A DNA stretch of 64,000 bases. Origin: Haloprofundus salilacus (GTDB lineage Archaea > Halobacteriota > Halobacteria > Halobacteriales > Haloferacaceae). Positions 1 through 8,497 of the stretch are shown here, piece by piece. The DNA lies in contig NZ_CP083723.1 in the NCBI RefSeq assembly GCF_020150815.1, positions 558,001 to 622,000 of the forward strand, given 5' to 3'. Under the pieces are notes generated by a model. That model searched no databases. It was not told the DNA's origin and worked only from the letters and a program-made list of their open reading frames with translations. The first letter of the stretch is position 1, and every line of letters starts with the position of its first letter. Position numbers and translations under genes: made by a program.

Positions 1-121
1 GACGGTTCGATCTCTCAGACTACGTATTTTGACCGATTTCGCCGTGCCCCACCGCGTCGACGACGTCTTCGACGTATCGACCGCAATCTCCCGCGTGCCG
101 ACCGCGTTTCCGCCTGTCTCG
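1..121. other. window edge, no gene called
   Basis: No frame on either strand gives a recognisable protein end or start. The few open frames here are short and rich in Arg, as expected of shadow frames in GC-rich DNA. Confidence 0.4.
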
Positions 122-898
122 TCAGTTCATCGCCGCCGGAATTTGCTCGATGATGTCGGTCGCGAGCAGCCCGTCTCCGTACTCCTCGTCGGCGAGTTCG
201 CCCGCCTGACCGACGAGCCACGTGCCAAGTTTCGCCGCCTCGACGTGGTCGAACCCCTGTCCGAGGAGCGAGCCGACGATACCGCAGAGCACGTCGCCGG
301 TGCCCGCGACGGTCATCGCGGGCGTCCCCGTCTCGTTCGTCCAGTGGACGCCCTCCGCGAACACCTCGTCCGTGCCGCCCGTCAGGACGACCGTCGCGCC
401 CGTCTCCGTCGCGAAATCGTCAAGCGAGCCGTACTCCTCCTCGATGCGTTCTGTCTCGTCGGTGTCGGGGGTGAATATCGTTCCTTCGAGGTCCGTCCCG
501 ACCGCCGGACGGATGGCGTCGGCGTCGACGACGACGGGGACGTCGGCCTCGGAGATCAGACGCTGTACCGTCTCGGGTTCGGGGTCGTACAGCCCCGGAC
601 CGACGATGAGCGCGTCGCTCCAGTCGGCCAGCGTCAGCGCGGCGTCCAACGACTCCTCCGAGAGGCGGTCGTCGGCGTAGCGACTGACGAGCAGGTTCTT
701 CGAGTAGCCGGCGACGATCGGAAATATCTCCTCCGGGGTGAGCGCGCGAACGACGTCAGACCCGCTCCGCATCGCCGCCTCGCCGACGAGTGCGGGCTGG
801 TTCGTGAAGTCGATACTCCCGGCGACGACGCCGACTCTCCCGTTGTCCCCCTTGTCGGCTCCCGACCGCTCGGTCAGTCGTTGTAGAAGCTCCTCCAT
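122..898 (-). CDS. nnrD: ADP-dependent NAD(P)H-hydrate dehydratase
   Basis: The 258-residue protein matches the YjeF C-terminal (ribokinase-like) family, which dehydrates damaged hydrated NAD(P)H using ADP. A Gly-rich segment GVVAGS lies near residue 23, and the signature GTGDVLCG with the catalytic Asp near residue 200. Length is normal for a stand-alone dehydratase. The epimerase half (NnrE) that is fused in many archaea is absent here, so it must be encoded elsewhere. The ATG start is followed at once by a typical haloarchaeal acidic N-terminus. It is a cytosolic metabolite-repair enzyme. The neighbour on the left lies outside the readable part of the window. Confidence 0.88.
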   Translation of the reverse strand: MEELLQRLTERSGADKGDNGRVGVVAGSIDFTNQPALVGEAAMRSGSDVVRALTPEEIFPIVAGYSKNLLVSRYADDRLSEESLDAALTLADWSDALIVGPGLYDPEPETVQRLISEADVPVVVDADAIRPAVGTDLEGTIFTPDTDETERIEEEYGSLDDFATETGATVVLTGGTDEVFAEGVHWTNETGTPAMTVAGTGDVLCGIVGSLLGQGFDHVEAAKLGTWLVGQAGELADEEYGDGLLATDIIEQIPAAMN

Positions 899-1029
899 AC
901 TGACGACGCAACGGGACGCGACAAAGGCGGTGGGCCTGCAGAATCATGTTCGGCGATGTTCGTCGCCGCCGCTATTGCGGTGAATGTTGCCGATACGGTG
1001 GATGCTGCGGGCATCGTAGATTGGACAAC

Positions 1030-1413
1030 TCAGGTGTCCACCGGATGCGAGACGTGCACGGCCCGTCTGTCGACGACGAGCACCTCGCGGCCGTAGGCGC
1101 GGAACGAAAACAGTCGGTCGGCGGTCACCTCCTCTCTCGAAAGTCTGAAAACTGCGTCAAGCGCGTCCGGATCAATCCAGTTGTACAGCGGTTCGTCGAG
1201 TTCGAGCGCGGTGCAGCCTTCGGCCTCGGCGACGGCGAAAACGACCGCCTCGCTCAGCGACTGGTCGTCGTCTACGCTGTACTCGACGGCGATCGTCGGC
1301 GGTTCGACGTCGTTCGCGGCCGTGCGGTGATCTGACCCGTCGAGGGGACGGTCGCTCTCGCCGTGTCCCCCGGTCGGGTGGGTGATACTGGGGTCGTCAT
1401 CGGTTGGCGCCAT
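1030..1413 (-). CDS. HalOD1 output-domain protein
   Basis: The 127-residue protein has a disordered, acidic N-terminal 35 residues followed by a HalOD1 domain. This short haloarchaeal domain is often seen at the end of signalling proteins. The diagnostic core is a stretch with AVAEAEGC near residue 61, then LDEPLYNWIDPDALD and a hydrophobic C-terminal strand pair. The domain is thought to work in signal output, but its biochemistry is unknown. A second single-domain relative lies at 18006-18254 and shares the pattern of Leu, Pro-Leu-Tyr and Asp-Pro-Asp-Ala-Leu. It is a cytosolic, single-gene unit. Confidence 0.75.
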   Translation of the reverse strand: MAPTDDDPSITHPTGGHGESDRPLDGSDHRTAANDVEPPTIAVEYSVDDDQSLSEAVVFAVAEAEGCTALELDEPLYNWIDPDALDAVFRLSREEVTADRLFSFRAYGREVLVVDRRAVHVSHPVDT

Positions 1414-1508
1414 TGTTGCCGATAGTTCGTGACGAACGTGGTTGGGCTTGGCCGTTCACGGATGAAGGCGTTCATACGTGGCCCCGGGAGAGACCCGCAA
1501 TCCTCCGA

Positions 1509-2174
1509 TTACGCCTGTTTCGGCCGACTGCCGTCGGCGAGTCCGGTGCCTTCGATGAGTTTGGCTTGACCGCGTCGAAGCCGTCCGGCGACCGCGCGCG
1601 GGGAGATGTCGAACTTCGCCGCGAGTTCGTCGAGCGTGATCCGACGAGGCTCGTCGAAGTAACCGGCACGGTACGCGACGGCCATCGCCTCCCGCTGTTC
1701 GGGCGTCATGTCGCCGAGCGGGTCGAGCCGTCGGTCCGCGGAGGTGGAGACGCGGGTGAGCGAGATGGGTATCTCGTTCTCGCGGCAGAACTGCGTGAAC
1801 GCGGTCGCTCTGTCGCCGTCGGCGAACCGGACTGAGAAGTGCCACTCGACGGAGTTGGCGCGCGCCTCGAGGAGGGTTCCGTCGTTCTGCACGATACCGC
1901 GGAGCGTTCCGGCAGCCTCGTGGTTCCACCGCGCGCTAAGCAGGACGCCGTCATCTACTCGGTCGACGATGTTGATCTGGTCGATGGCCGGTTCGCACTG
2001 GGCCGACGACGCGAAGTCGTCCGACTCGCCGTTGAGCAACCAGAAGAAGGGTATCACCGTGTCTCCCGTCGGGACGACCCTGTCGATTTCGATGCGCGTC
2101 TGCGGGTCGTCGCCGATCGAGCGCCCCAACGCGCAGTCCTTCGTTGGGACGGTGAACGTGACGTTGACACTCAT
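1509..2174 (-). CDS. Bat-type (bacterio-opsin activator-like) regulator, HTH_10
   Basis: The 221-residue protein has the two-part layout of haloarchaeal Bat relatives. Residues 1-150 form a beta-rich N-terminal sensor-like domain. Residues 155-215 form the HTH_10 helix-turn-helix, with the family signature LTPEQREAM-like segment (here MTPEQREAMAVAYRAGYFD) followed by LDELAAKFDISPRAV. It very probably binds DNA. No target can be read from the sequence, because the neighbouring genes are unrelated HalOD1 and KTSC proteins. No PAS or GAF domain is visible, unlike the long Bat proteins. The ATG start gives a natural N-terminus. Confidence 0.82.
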   Translation of the reverse strand: MSVNVTFTVPTKDCALGRSIGDDPQTRIEIDRVVPTGDTVIPFFWLLNGESDDFASSAQCEPAIDQINIVDRVDDGVLLSARWNHEAAGTLRGIVQNDGTLLEARANSVEWHFSVRFADGDRATAFTQFCRENEIPISLTRVSTSADRRLDPLGDMTPEQREAMAVAYRAGYFDEPRRITLDELAAKFDISPRAVAGRLRRGQAKLIEGTGLADGSRPKQA

Positions 2175-2299
2175 GCTCGTAGGGTGGACGTACTGGTAGA
2201 TACCCCTGTCTGTTCTCTCGCTTTTCTAACATTCTCTGCGGCGGACCGAACTCGTGGTCAGGGCGACGATTGACGGGTCTCGACACCGACGTCCGAACT

Positions 2300-2647
2300 A
2301 TGAAAGCGGTGACGAAGGACGGCTGTGAGGTAGAGTGCGCCGAGGTCCGAGAGCGAGACCACGGGGTGATGCTGTACGACGGCGACGACCGACAGGTCGG
2401 GTACGTCCCGTACGACAGCCTCGAACACGTCGTGCCAACCCGCCTGCCGGTGAGTTCGAGCAGTCTGCGGAGCGTCGGCTACGACGAGGACGCGGGCGCG
2501 CTCGAACTCGAGTTTCACAGCGGCGGGGTCTACCGATACGAGGGCGTCGCCGAGGAGACGTACGAGGAACTGCTCCACGCGTCTTCCCGCGGGCGGTACT
2601 TCCACGACCACATCCGCGGCGAGTACGACTACCGACGGATTCTGTAG
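2300..2647 (+). CDS. KTSC domain protein
   Basis: The 115-residue protein ends in a KTSC domain. The small conserved block runs from SSSLRSVGYDEDAGALELEF through GVYRYEGVAEETYEELLHA to GRYFHDHI (residues about 49-110). KTSC domains are found alone or joined to tRNA and nucleotide enzymes; they are thought to bind RNA or nucleic acid, but this is not proven. The N-terminal 45 residues form a beta-rich add-on. The ATG at 2300 is chosen over an upstream in-frame start at 2270 because the residues before it do not look coding. Confidence 0.72.
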   Translation: MKAVTKDGCEVECAEVRERDHGVMLYDGDDRQVGYVPYDSLEHVVPTRLPVSSSSLRSVGYDEDAGALELEFHSGGVYRYEGVAEETYEELLHASSRGRYFHDHIRGEYDYRRIL

Positions 2648-2772
2648 GGAGTTCAGCCTGCGGAGGTGGCGGAGTCGTCGCTCGGCGGTCGGTGGCTGAC
2701 GCTGGCGGTCGGCGACTAGCGGTTCGCGGTCGGCGGAACACTCGTGTCGGTGGTCGCAGTAGTCGTCGTCGG

Positions 2773-3477
2773 ATGCAGATTTCGGTCTCGGTCGACGACA
2801 GAGAACCGTCGACGCTCGTCTCGGCGGTCCGCGCCCACGAGGACGTCGCGGCGGTGAACGTCTCGCGACTCGCCTCGGGCGACATCGTCGTCGGCGACGT
2901 CCGCGAGACGCCGGTTCGACGCGACAGAACGCCTGAGCCCGACGACTCGGTTCGTGTGGCGTTCGAGCGAAAGACGGTCCGCGACTACGCCAGTTCAGTG
3001 TTTCGGCGCTCCGGAACCACGCTGGGCGAGCAGGTCGAGAAGATGAACGCCGCCTACGCCCACTCTTACGTCCTGCTGGAGGGGAACCTCGCGGACGTGG
3101 ACGAGTTCGAGGAGCGGGCGAGCGCGATCCGCGGGTCGATGGCCTCCATCACCGCCCGCGACGCGACGCCGGTGATTCCCTGCGGCACGCAACGACTCCT
3201 CGTCGATGTCGCGGTTCGAATCGGCCGCAAGCACCTTGAATCGCCGTCGACACGGTCGCTCCGCGCCGGCGCCGTGCCGAACCGGAACGAACCGGTGACG
3301 AAGCGGATGTACGGCTGTATCGAGGGCGTCGGCCCGACGACGGCGGCGGCGCTGTACGACGCCTACCCGACGGTCGAAGCCGTCCTCTCAGCGTCGGTGT
3401 CGGACCTCCAGCGAATCGGAGGCGTCGGCGAGACGCGGGCACGGGCCATCCACGAGGCGTTCCGGAGCCGCGAATAG
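2773..3477 (+). CDS. ERCC4-domain (XPF/Mus81-type) nuclease
   Basis: The 234-residue protein holds an XPF-family nuclease domain followed by a helix-hairpin-helix domain. Visible active-site elements are VDDRE near residue 8, GDIVVGD near 37 and FERKTVRDY near 66, matching the ERKxxxD motif. A double HhH (IEGVGPTTAAALYDAYPT, then IGGVGETRA) occupies the last 55 residues and should bind branched DNA. The helicase half of the archaeal Hef protein is missing, so this is a stand-alone nuclease that cuts flap or fork structures in repair. The frame is open far upstream, but the conserved domain begins at the ATG at 2773. Confidence 0.88.
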   Translation: MQISVSVDDREPSTLVSAVRAHEDVAAVNVSRLASGDIVVGDVRETPVRRDRTPEPDDSVRVAFERKTVRDYASSVFRRSGTTLGEQVEKMNAAYAHSYVLLEGNLADVDEFEERASAIRGSMASITARDATPVIPCGTQRLLVDVAVRIGRKHLESPSTRSLRAGAVPNRNEPVTKRMYGCIEGVGPTTAAALYDAYPTVEAVLSASVSDLQRIGGVGETRARAIHEAFRSRE

Positions 3478-3573
3478 CCGGGCGCGGCGCGTCGCAAACT
3501 GAGCCGCGCCCGTCGACCCACTGCGAGTTTGTAGGCTCAACAGCTTCGGGGCTGGCCGCCGAACGCTGCCACG

Positions 3574-3811
3574 ATTGTCGCGAACTTCACGACAAGCACG
3601 TCGGAAAACGCGTGCTCTCGCAGAGCGGGAACGAACTCGGGACGGCCGAACGCGTCGAGAACGGCGACCCGTACGTCGAAATCGAACCCGACGCCGACCC
3701 GAATATCCTCGACGAACTGAACTGGGATGGCACAGTCAGCCAGGAGGTACACCGCCTCGGGACCGCCACGTCGGCGACATCACCGAAGGAACGGTTCGTC
3801 TCGGGGTCTAA
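3574..3811 (+). pseudogene. decayed PRC-barrel-like paralogue with two frameshifts
   Basis: Read with two one-base deletions repaired, this stretch gives a protein that aligns end to end with the intact gene at 3903. Frame one gives VANFT, then after a lost G near 3590 comes DKHVGKRVLSQSGNELG and a run to EVHRL. After a lost C near 3758 it continues RDRHVGDITEGTVRLGV and stops at 3809-3811. The matching blocks in the intact copy are EGKPLLDGTGEHVG, ETYPL and RCDAIDSVTDEKIRL. The expected start position holds ATT instead of ATG. It is therefore called a pseudogene. An error in the sequence is possible but would have to occur three times. Confidence 0.6.
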
Positions 3812-3902
3812 CAGCGTTAGCTGGGACTCCGAAGGGGAGCGCCCGCCGTCGGGTTCACCCGACCACACCTATACGCGACTCGGCGTCGTTCCCTCCCACG
3901 CC

Positions 3903-4151
3903 ATGTCTACAGATCTGATCGACGACGAGGGTAAACCGCTCCTCGACGGAACTGGCGAGCACGTCGGCTTCGTCGCCGACGTGGAGGACGGAACCGCCTA
4001 CGTCGAACCCGACCGCGACATCGACGACGAGTCGAAACGGCGACTGGGATGGGGGCCGTCGAAGGCGGAGACGTACCCGCTCCGATGCGACGCCATCGAC
4101 AGCGTGACCGACGAGAAGATTCGCCTGCACGCCGACTACGGCGGCGAGTAG
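3903..4151 (+). CDS. PRC-barrel-like small protein
   Basis: The 82-residue acidic protein has the PRC-barrel pattern. A Gly-Lys/Glu-Gly start (EGKPLLDGTGEHVGFVADV) is followed by a strand with TAYVEPD, a helix ending in LGWG, and a C-terminal strand DAIDSVTDEKIRL. PRC-barrel proteins serve in RNA handling and as scaffolds, and the role of the short haloarchaeal forms is unknown. The ATG at 3903 is preceded by a frame that belongs to the decayed paralogue just upstream, so translation very likely begins here. Confidence 0.65.
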   Translation: MSTDLIDDEGKPLLDGTGEHVGFVADVEDGTAYVEPDRDIDDESKRRLGWGPSKAETYPLRCDAIDSVTDEKIRLHADYGGE

Positions 4152-4211
4152 AGACCGAATGCTGCGCCCCCGCAAACGGATTTTCGACGGTCACCGGAGG
4201 ACACGACTTCG

Positions 4212-4871
4212 ATGCTCGTTCTCGGAGACGCCCACGCCGACGACCCGGCGAAACGCCGCGCGCTGTTGGCTGCCTACCGCGCCGCGCGAGAGAATCCGGC
4301 CGTCGAGGCGGAAACGGCGCTGCAGCTCGGTGACCTGCACCACTACGACCTCCCGGTTCCGACGTGGTTCGTCGGCGGCAACAACGAGGCGTTCGACGTC
4401 ATCGAGTCGATGCGTCGCGGCGACACCTCGCTCACCGCGTCGCGGCCGCACCTGCTGGCGAGCACCGCGGTCGAACTCGACGGCCTGCGCGTCGTCGGCC
4501 TCTCCGGGACGTACGCACCGACGCAGTACGACAGGCCGCGCGTCGAACTGCGCGGCGAGCGCCGCCGACACTTCGTCAGCGAGGATATCGAGTGCGCGAG
4601 GGCACTCGGCGACGCGGACGTGGTGCTCTGCCACCAGGCGCCGCACGGCGTCTTCCGAATACGCGGCCGCGACGTCGGCTGCGACCCGGTCGACGAGGTG
4701 CTGCGGGCGCTCTCGCCGGAACTCTGCCTCGTCGGCCACTACCACCGCCACGCCGAGGGGTCGGTCGACGAGACGCGAGTCGTCAGCCTCGCGCCCGCGT
4801 GGGAACGCTACTACTCGCTCGACCCCGAAACGCTGGAATCGTACGAGAATCTCGGCGCGGACGCACCCTGA
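4212..4871 (+). CDS. calcineurin-like metallophosphoesterase
   Basis: The 219-residue protein carries the full metal-binding set of the family. GDAH lies at residues 5-8, GDLHH near 39, GGNNE near 55 (the usual GNHE has Asn for His), CHQAPHG near 142 and GHYHRH near 176. These bind two metal ions for hydrolysis of a phosphomono- or diester. The substrate cannot be told from sequence. The protein is cytosolic, with no signal peptide, and appears to be transcribed alone. The Asn-for-His change in the GNHE block is the only departure from the usual motif. Confidence 0.82.
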   Translation: MLVLGDAHADDPAKRRALLAAYRAARENPAVEAETALQLGDLHHYDLPVPTWFVGGNNEAFDVIESMRRGDTSLTASRPHLLASTAVELDGLRVVGLSGTYAPTQYDRPRVELRGERRRHFVSEDIECARALGDADVVLCHQAPHGVFRIRGRDVGCDPVDEVLRALSPELCLVGHYHRHAEGSVDETRVVSLAPAWERYYSLDPETLESYENLGADAP

Positions 4872-4965
4872 GCCGAGTGTCGAGTACCGATTCCGTTCGC
4901 GGAGACAGTCTCGCGTCGAGGCCGTTCGCCGAACAACTTTGCTGCCGCCGCTCGTTCGCTGACAC

Positions 4966-6048
4966 GTGTTCCGACGCACGCTGCTTCACCGGAGCGGTTC
5001 GGTGCTCGCCGGTTTCTGTGGGGTGAGCGGGGTCGACATCGGCGGTGTCGACGTCAATGCCGATGCCGTCGACGCCGATGCCACCTTCGGAGGCGTGCGG
5101 TCGACGTACCGGAACCCCGTCTACGACCGCGTCTTCGCCGACCCGGCGGTCGTCCGCGACGACGACGGGGCGTTCTACGCCTACGGGACGTACAACGACT
5201 GGAGCAGTCCCCGACCGCGGCGGCTGATTCCGATACTCAGCTCCGGTAACCTCGTCCGTTGGGAGTACGTCGGCGAGGCGCTCCGGCGGATTCCGGCGTG
5301 GCGAAGGTCGAAAAATTTCGGTCTCTGGGCGCCGGACGTGAGGCGAATCGGCGGACGGTACGTTCTCTACTACTCGCTCACGCGGTTCGGCGACGAAAAC
5401 CCGGCCATCGGCGCCTCCGCCTCCGAGACACCCGCCGGGCCGTTCGAAGACCGGGGAAAGGTGCTGCAGAGTGACGACATCGGTCTCCCAAACACCATCG
5501 ACCCCTGCCCGTACGTGGAGAATGGTACGCCGTATCTCTTCTTCGGGAGCCACCGCGGAATCTACGGCGTCCAGCTGACGCCGAACGGCCTGTCGGTCGC
5601 GGGCGACCCGTTTCATATTGCAGGCGACGGCGTTGAGGCGCCGTACGTCGTCCGGCGGAACGGCCGGTACTACTTCTTCGGCTCGCGCGGAACCTGCTGT
5701 GACGGAGCCGAGAGCACGTATCACGTCGTCGTCAGCCGCGCGGACTCGCTTCGGGGACCGTACCGCAACAGGGTCGGGGAGTCGCTGCTCGAAGCGCCGG
5801 GGACGACGATTCTCCGCGGCGACGACACCTTCGCTGCGCCCGGCCACAACGCCGTCGTCGTCGACGACAGCGGGGACTGGTGGACGCTCTACCACGCGTA
5901 CGAGCGGGCGAACCCATGGGCGTGGTCGAGAGCGGTGCCGCGCCGGGTGCCGATGCTCGACCGGATGGTGTGGGAGGACGGGTGGCCGACGGTCCCGTCC
6001 CGAACGCCGAGTCGTGTCGCGCGGGCGCCGACCGTCGGCGGTCACTGA
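4966..6048 (+). CDS. GH43-type glycoside hydrolase (arabinanase-like), probably exported
   Basis: The 360-residue protein shows the five-bladed propeller pattern of family GH43. FADPAVVRDDDGAFYAY near residue 58 carries the catalytic base Asp. A second acidic site lies in TIDPCPYVENG near 180, and the acid Glu probably in GVEAPYVVRRNG near 222. Repeated Tyr-rich strands (YYSLTRFG, YLFFGS, YYFFGS) fill the blades. It should hydrolyse arabinan, xylan or a related glycan. A GTG at 4966 gives an N-terminus with Arg-Arg and a weak hydrophobic stretch, compatible with a Tat signal but not clear. It stands alone, with no sugar-transport genes beside it. Confidence 0.8.
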   Translation: MFRRTLLHRSGSVLAGFCGVSGVDIGGVDVNADAVDADATFGGVRSTYRNPVYDRVFADPAVVRDDDGAFYAYGTYNDWSSPRPRRLIPILSSGNLVRWEYVGEALRRIPAWRRSKNFGLWAPDVRRIGGRYVLYYSLTRFGDENPAIGASASETPAGPFEDRGKVLQSDDIGLPNTIDPCPYVENGTPYLFFGSHRGIYGVQLTPNGLSVAGDPFHIAGDGVEAPYVVRRNGRYYFFGSRGTCCDGAESTYHVVVSRADSLRGPYRNRVGESLLEAPGTTILRGDDTFAAPGHNAVVVDDSGDWWTLYHAYERANPWAWSRAVPRRVPMLDRMVWEDGWPTVPSRTPSRVARAPTVGGH

Positions 6049-6059
6049 CCCCGTCCGAG

Positions 6060-6521
6060 TCAGCCGTCGCCGTCGCTGCGCCACCGCCGGACTGCATCGA
6101 CGAGCGCGTCGGCCGCCTCGTCGGCGTCGAGTTCGTCGATGTCGAGGGTCAAGTCGGCGTCTGCCCCAGGTTCGTCGAACTCGGCGTGGACGACGTAGAC
6201 ACCCCGTTCGTCGATGCCGTTCTCGCGGGCGCAGTTCCGCTCCAGACACGTCTGCAGCGACGCGGTCACGTGGACGAGACGGGCGTTTGGCAGTTGCAGA
6301 AACCGCTCCTCCCACTCGCGGTGATAGAACGTTCCGTCGAGTAGCCAATCCGCATCGGGGCGCTCGACGACGCGGTCGTACAGTCGTTCGTACGTCCGCC
6401 GCGAGAAGTCGTCCGAGTGCAGCACCTCGAACGGCGCGCCCGCCGCCGCCAGTCGCTCGGCGGCCCGCGTCGCGACGGTCGTTTTGCCGGCCCCCGGCGG
6501 CCCGCAGACGAGGAGGATCAT
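6060..6521 (-). CDS. P-loop kinase (AAA_33 / APS kinase-like)
   Basis: The 153-residue protein opens with a Walker A motif CGPPGAGKTT at residues 6-15. HSDDFSRR near residue 40 and LLDGTFYHREWEERF near 60 resemble small-molecule and tRNA kinases such as the PSTK and adenylylsulfate kinase groups. A C-terminal helix rich in Asp closes the domain. The phosphate acceptor is not evident. The gene ends 11 bases from the end of the convergent GH43 gene. Confidence 0.68.
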   Translation of the reverse strand: MILLVCGPPGAGKTTVATRAAERLAAAGAPFEVLHSDDFSRRTYERLYDRVVERPDADWLLDGTFYHREWEERFLQLPNARLVHVTASLQTCLERNCARENGIDERGVYVVHAEFDEPGADADLTLDIDELDADEAADALVDAVRRWRSDGDG

Positions 6522-6545
6522 GCCGCGGCGACGGTCGACGCTCGG

Positions 6546-6770
6546 TTACTTCATCCGCTTGCGGAGACTGTCGAGCGTCAGTAGCCCTTGTATCGCGTAC
6601 GAGAGTTTTCTGCTCTTTCGCGCGACGGTGGCGGCGCCAAGGAGTAGTCCCGCGCGTTTCATGTTGCCGCGCTTCCACGCCAGTCCCGCCTGCGCGATGA
6701 GCGACAGCAGATTGAGTCGGCCGAGTGTGCTTCCGCCTTTCTTTCCATCGGAGGGGTTTTTGTATGCCAT
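6546..6770 (-). CDS. small basic protein of unknown function
   Basis: The 74-residue protein is strikingly basic for this organism, with many Lys and Arg residues (SDGKKGG, WKRGNMKRAG, RKSRKLS, SLRKRMK). A mildly hydrophobic stretch LNLLSLIAQAGLAW lies near residue 19 and AGLLLGAATVA near 40. It may be a peripheral membrane protein. I do not recognise a family. The start ATG at 6770 sits just after a T-rich stretch that could hold its promoter. Confidence 0.5.
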   Translation of the reverse strand: MAYKNPSDGKKGGSTLGRLNLLSLIAQAGLAWKRGNMKRAGLLLGAATVARKSRKLSYAIQGLLTLDSLRKRMK

Positions 6771-6835
6771 GTGACAAGATACGGCTCCCAGATACGTAAG
6801 TAACAGGGCAGAAATCAGTCAATTCGAGCGATTCG

Positions 6836-8140
6836 TCACGCCGCCTGTTCCTCGGCGCGCGCATCATGATTGCGCTCGTCGATGCGGTCCGAAACCCAAT
6901 CGACGGCCGGCGTCGCCGTCACGCCGTGGACGACGACGGAGAAGAGGACGATACAGCCGACGAGTGCCCACAGCCTCGGCGCCCCGGGGAACGCGGCGCT
7001 GTTCAGCGCGTACGCGAGGTAGTAGAACGACCCAATGCCGCGGATACCGAAGAACGCGATGGCGGCGCGCTCGCGCCAGTCGCGGCTGAAGCCTAGGAGG
7101 CCGACGACGCCGGCGACGGGGCGGACGACGAGGACGATCGCCAGCGCGACGGCGACGTCGACGAGCGTGAGCGGGTCGAGCAGCCCCGTAACGAGCGCGC
7201 CGCCGAACAGCACCATGACGACCGTCATCAGCGCCTGTTCGCCCTTCTCGGCGACGCTGTGGAGCGTCTCGTTGTAGTCGTGGCGCCGCTCGACGCCCCG
7301 AAGCACCAGCGCTGCGACGAAGACGGCGAGGAAGCCGTACCCGTCGACCAACTCGGTCACGCCGTAGGCGACGAGCGTCCCGCCGAGCGCTTCGAGACCC
7401 TCGACGCTCTGGGCGAGTCGCGTCTTGGCGGTGACGCGGAAGACGAGCGTCGCGAGGAGGTAGCCGACGACTACGCCGCCGAGCAGCCCCACGACGATTC
7501 GGTAGGCGACGTCAACGGCGAGCCAGTCGCCGAACCAGTTCTCGGGTGCGAGACCCTTCGCAGCGAGAGCGATGGCGAGGTAGGTGAAGGGGAAGGCGAA
7601 GCTGTCGTTGAGGCCCGCCTCGGAGGTGAGCGCGAACCGAACCTCGTCGGCTTTCCCCGGTTGCCCTTCGGCCATATCGGCCTCGTCGCCCTCGCCCGGC
7701 GGTTCGACCTGCACCTCCGACGCGAGTACGGGGTCTGTCGGCGCGATCACCGCCCCGAGCAGCGCGGCCGTCGGGATTGCGAAGCCGGCGACGCCCCACC
7801 CGAGAAACGCGGCGGCGGCGATAGACAGCGGCATCGTGACGACGAGCAGCCGCCACGTCGACGCCCATCCCCTGAGAGTCGGCGCGCGGTCGAGTTTCAG
7901 CCCGGCGCTCATCAACGCGAGGATGACGCCGAGTTCGGCGAGTTTCTCCGCGACGGTGCCGTACTCCAGCGGGTTCGGGTTCGGGAGGCCGAGCGGGAGT
8001 GAGAAGACTATCGCGCCCAGCGCGACGTAGAACATCGGCAACGAGATTGCGCGCTCGGAGATGATTCGCGGGAGGACGGCGACTCCGAGCATCGCGACGC
8101 CGAGGATGGTGAGCGTGACCACGTAGGGGTCGAGAGCCAT
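6836..8140 (-). CDS. NhaP-type cation/proton antiporter (CPA1)
   Basis: The 434-residue membrane protein has about 12 hydrophobic segments. Diagnostic ion-path motifs are APTDPVLASEV near residue 132, SEAGLNDSFAFPF near 173 (the ESGLND-type motif) and FFGIRGIGSFYYL near 370. Such proteins swap Na+ or K+ for H+ across the plasma membrane. An acidic cytoplasmic loop EPPGEGDEADMAEG separates the first two motifs. There is no long C-terminal regulatory domain (TrkA-C), so this is the short form. It is likely important for salt and pH balance. Confidence 0.88.
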   Translation of the reverse strand: MALDPYVVTLTILGVAMLGVAVLPRIISERAISLPMFYVALGAIVFSLPLGLPNPNPLEYGTVAEKLAELGVILALMSAGLKLDRAPTLRGWASTWRLLVVTMPLSIAAAAFLGWGVAGFAIPTAALLGAVIAPTDPVLASEVQVEPPGEGDEADMAEGQPGKADEVRFALTSEAGLNDSFAFPFTYLAIALAAKGLAPENWFGDWLAVDVAYRIVVGLLGGVVVGYLLATLVFRVTAKTRLAQSVEGLEALGGTLVAYGVTELVDGYGFLAVFVAALVLRGVERRHDYNETLHSVAEKGEQALMTVVMVLFGGALVTGLLDPLTLVDVAVALAIVLVVRPVAGVVGLLGFSRDWRERAAIAFFGIRGIGSFYYLAYALNSAAFPGAPRLWALVGCIVLFSVVVHGVTATPAVDWVSDRIDERNHDARAEEQAA

Positions 8141-8181
8141 ACGGCGAATACTGCGAGCATCCGGAAATAGCTGGGCCGCCG

Positions 8182-8427
8182 TCAGAGATACCGGCGGTAG
8201 CTACAGCCGCTGCAGGAGAGCACGTCGGAATCGACTCGGAGGACGCCGTCGCAGTGGACGCACTGTCCGGCGAGACGGCTGTCGGACGCCTCGACCGCTC
8301 GTCGCAACCACCCGACCTCTTCGCGGAGTCGGACGAGTTCCGCCTGCTGTAGGCGTTCTGACCGACGAGCGGTGTGCGTGCGCCGCCGTTCCGTCCGCTG
8401 CCGCACCGAGCGTTGGCCTACAGTCAT
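8182..8427 (-). CDS. small zinc-ribbon protein with N-terminal coiled coil
   Basis: The 81-residue protein has an Arg-rich start, a helix with heptad character (ERLQQAELVRLREEVGWLRRAV, residues about 24-45), and a C-terminal zinc ribbon with two Cys pairs (CVHC near 56, CSGC near 72). Such proteins are common in haloarchaea and act as small adaptors or regulators, with no known target here. A TATA-like stretch lies directly before the ATG on the minus strand. Confidence 0.6.
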   Translation of the reverse strand: MTVGQRSVRQRTERRRTHTARRSERLQQAELVRLREEVGWLRRAVEASDSRLAGQCVHCDGVLRVDSDVLSCSGCSYRRYL

Positions 8428-8497
8428 ATGTTACCGTACGTCATTGATGGGCTTGAACCTCTGTACGCGCCCGACGGTCGGACGTTCTCCCCCGCAG

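Noticed and set aside
4783-6867. A 694-codon minus-strand open frame opposite the GH43 gene
   Set aside because: It is Arg/Pro-rich shadow sequence that overlaps three convincing genes and shows no known domain; long antisense frames are common in GC-rich DNA.
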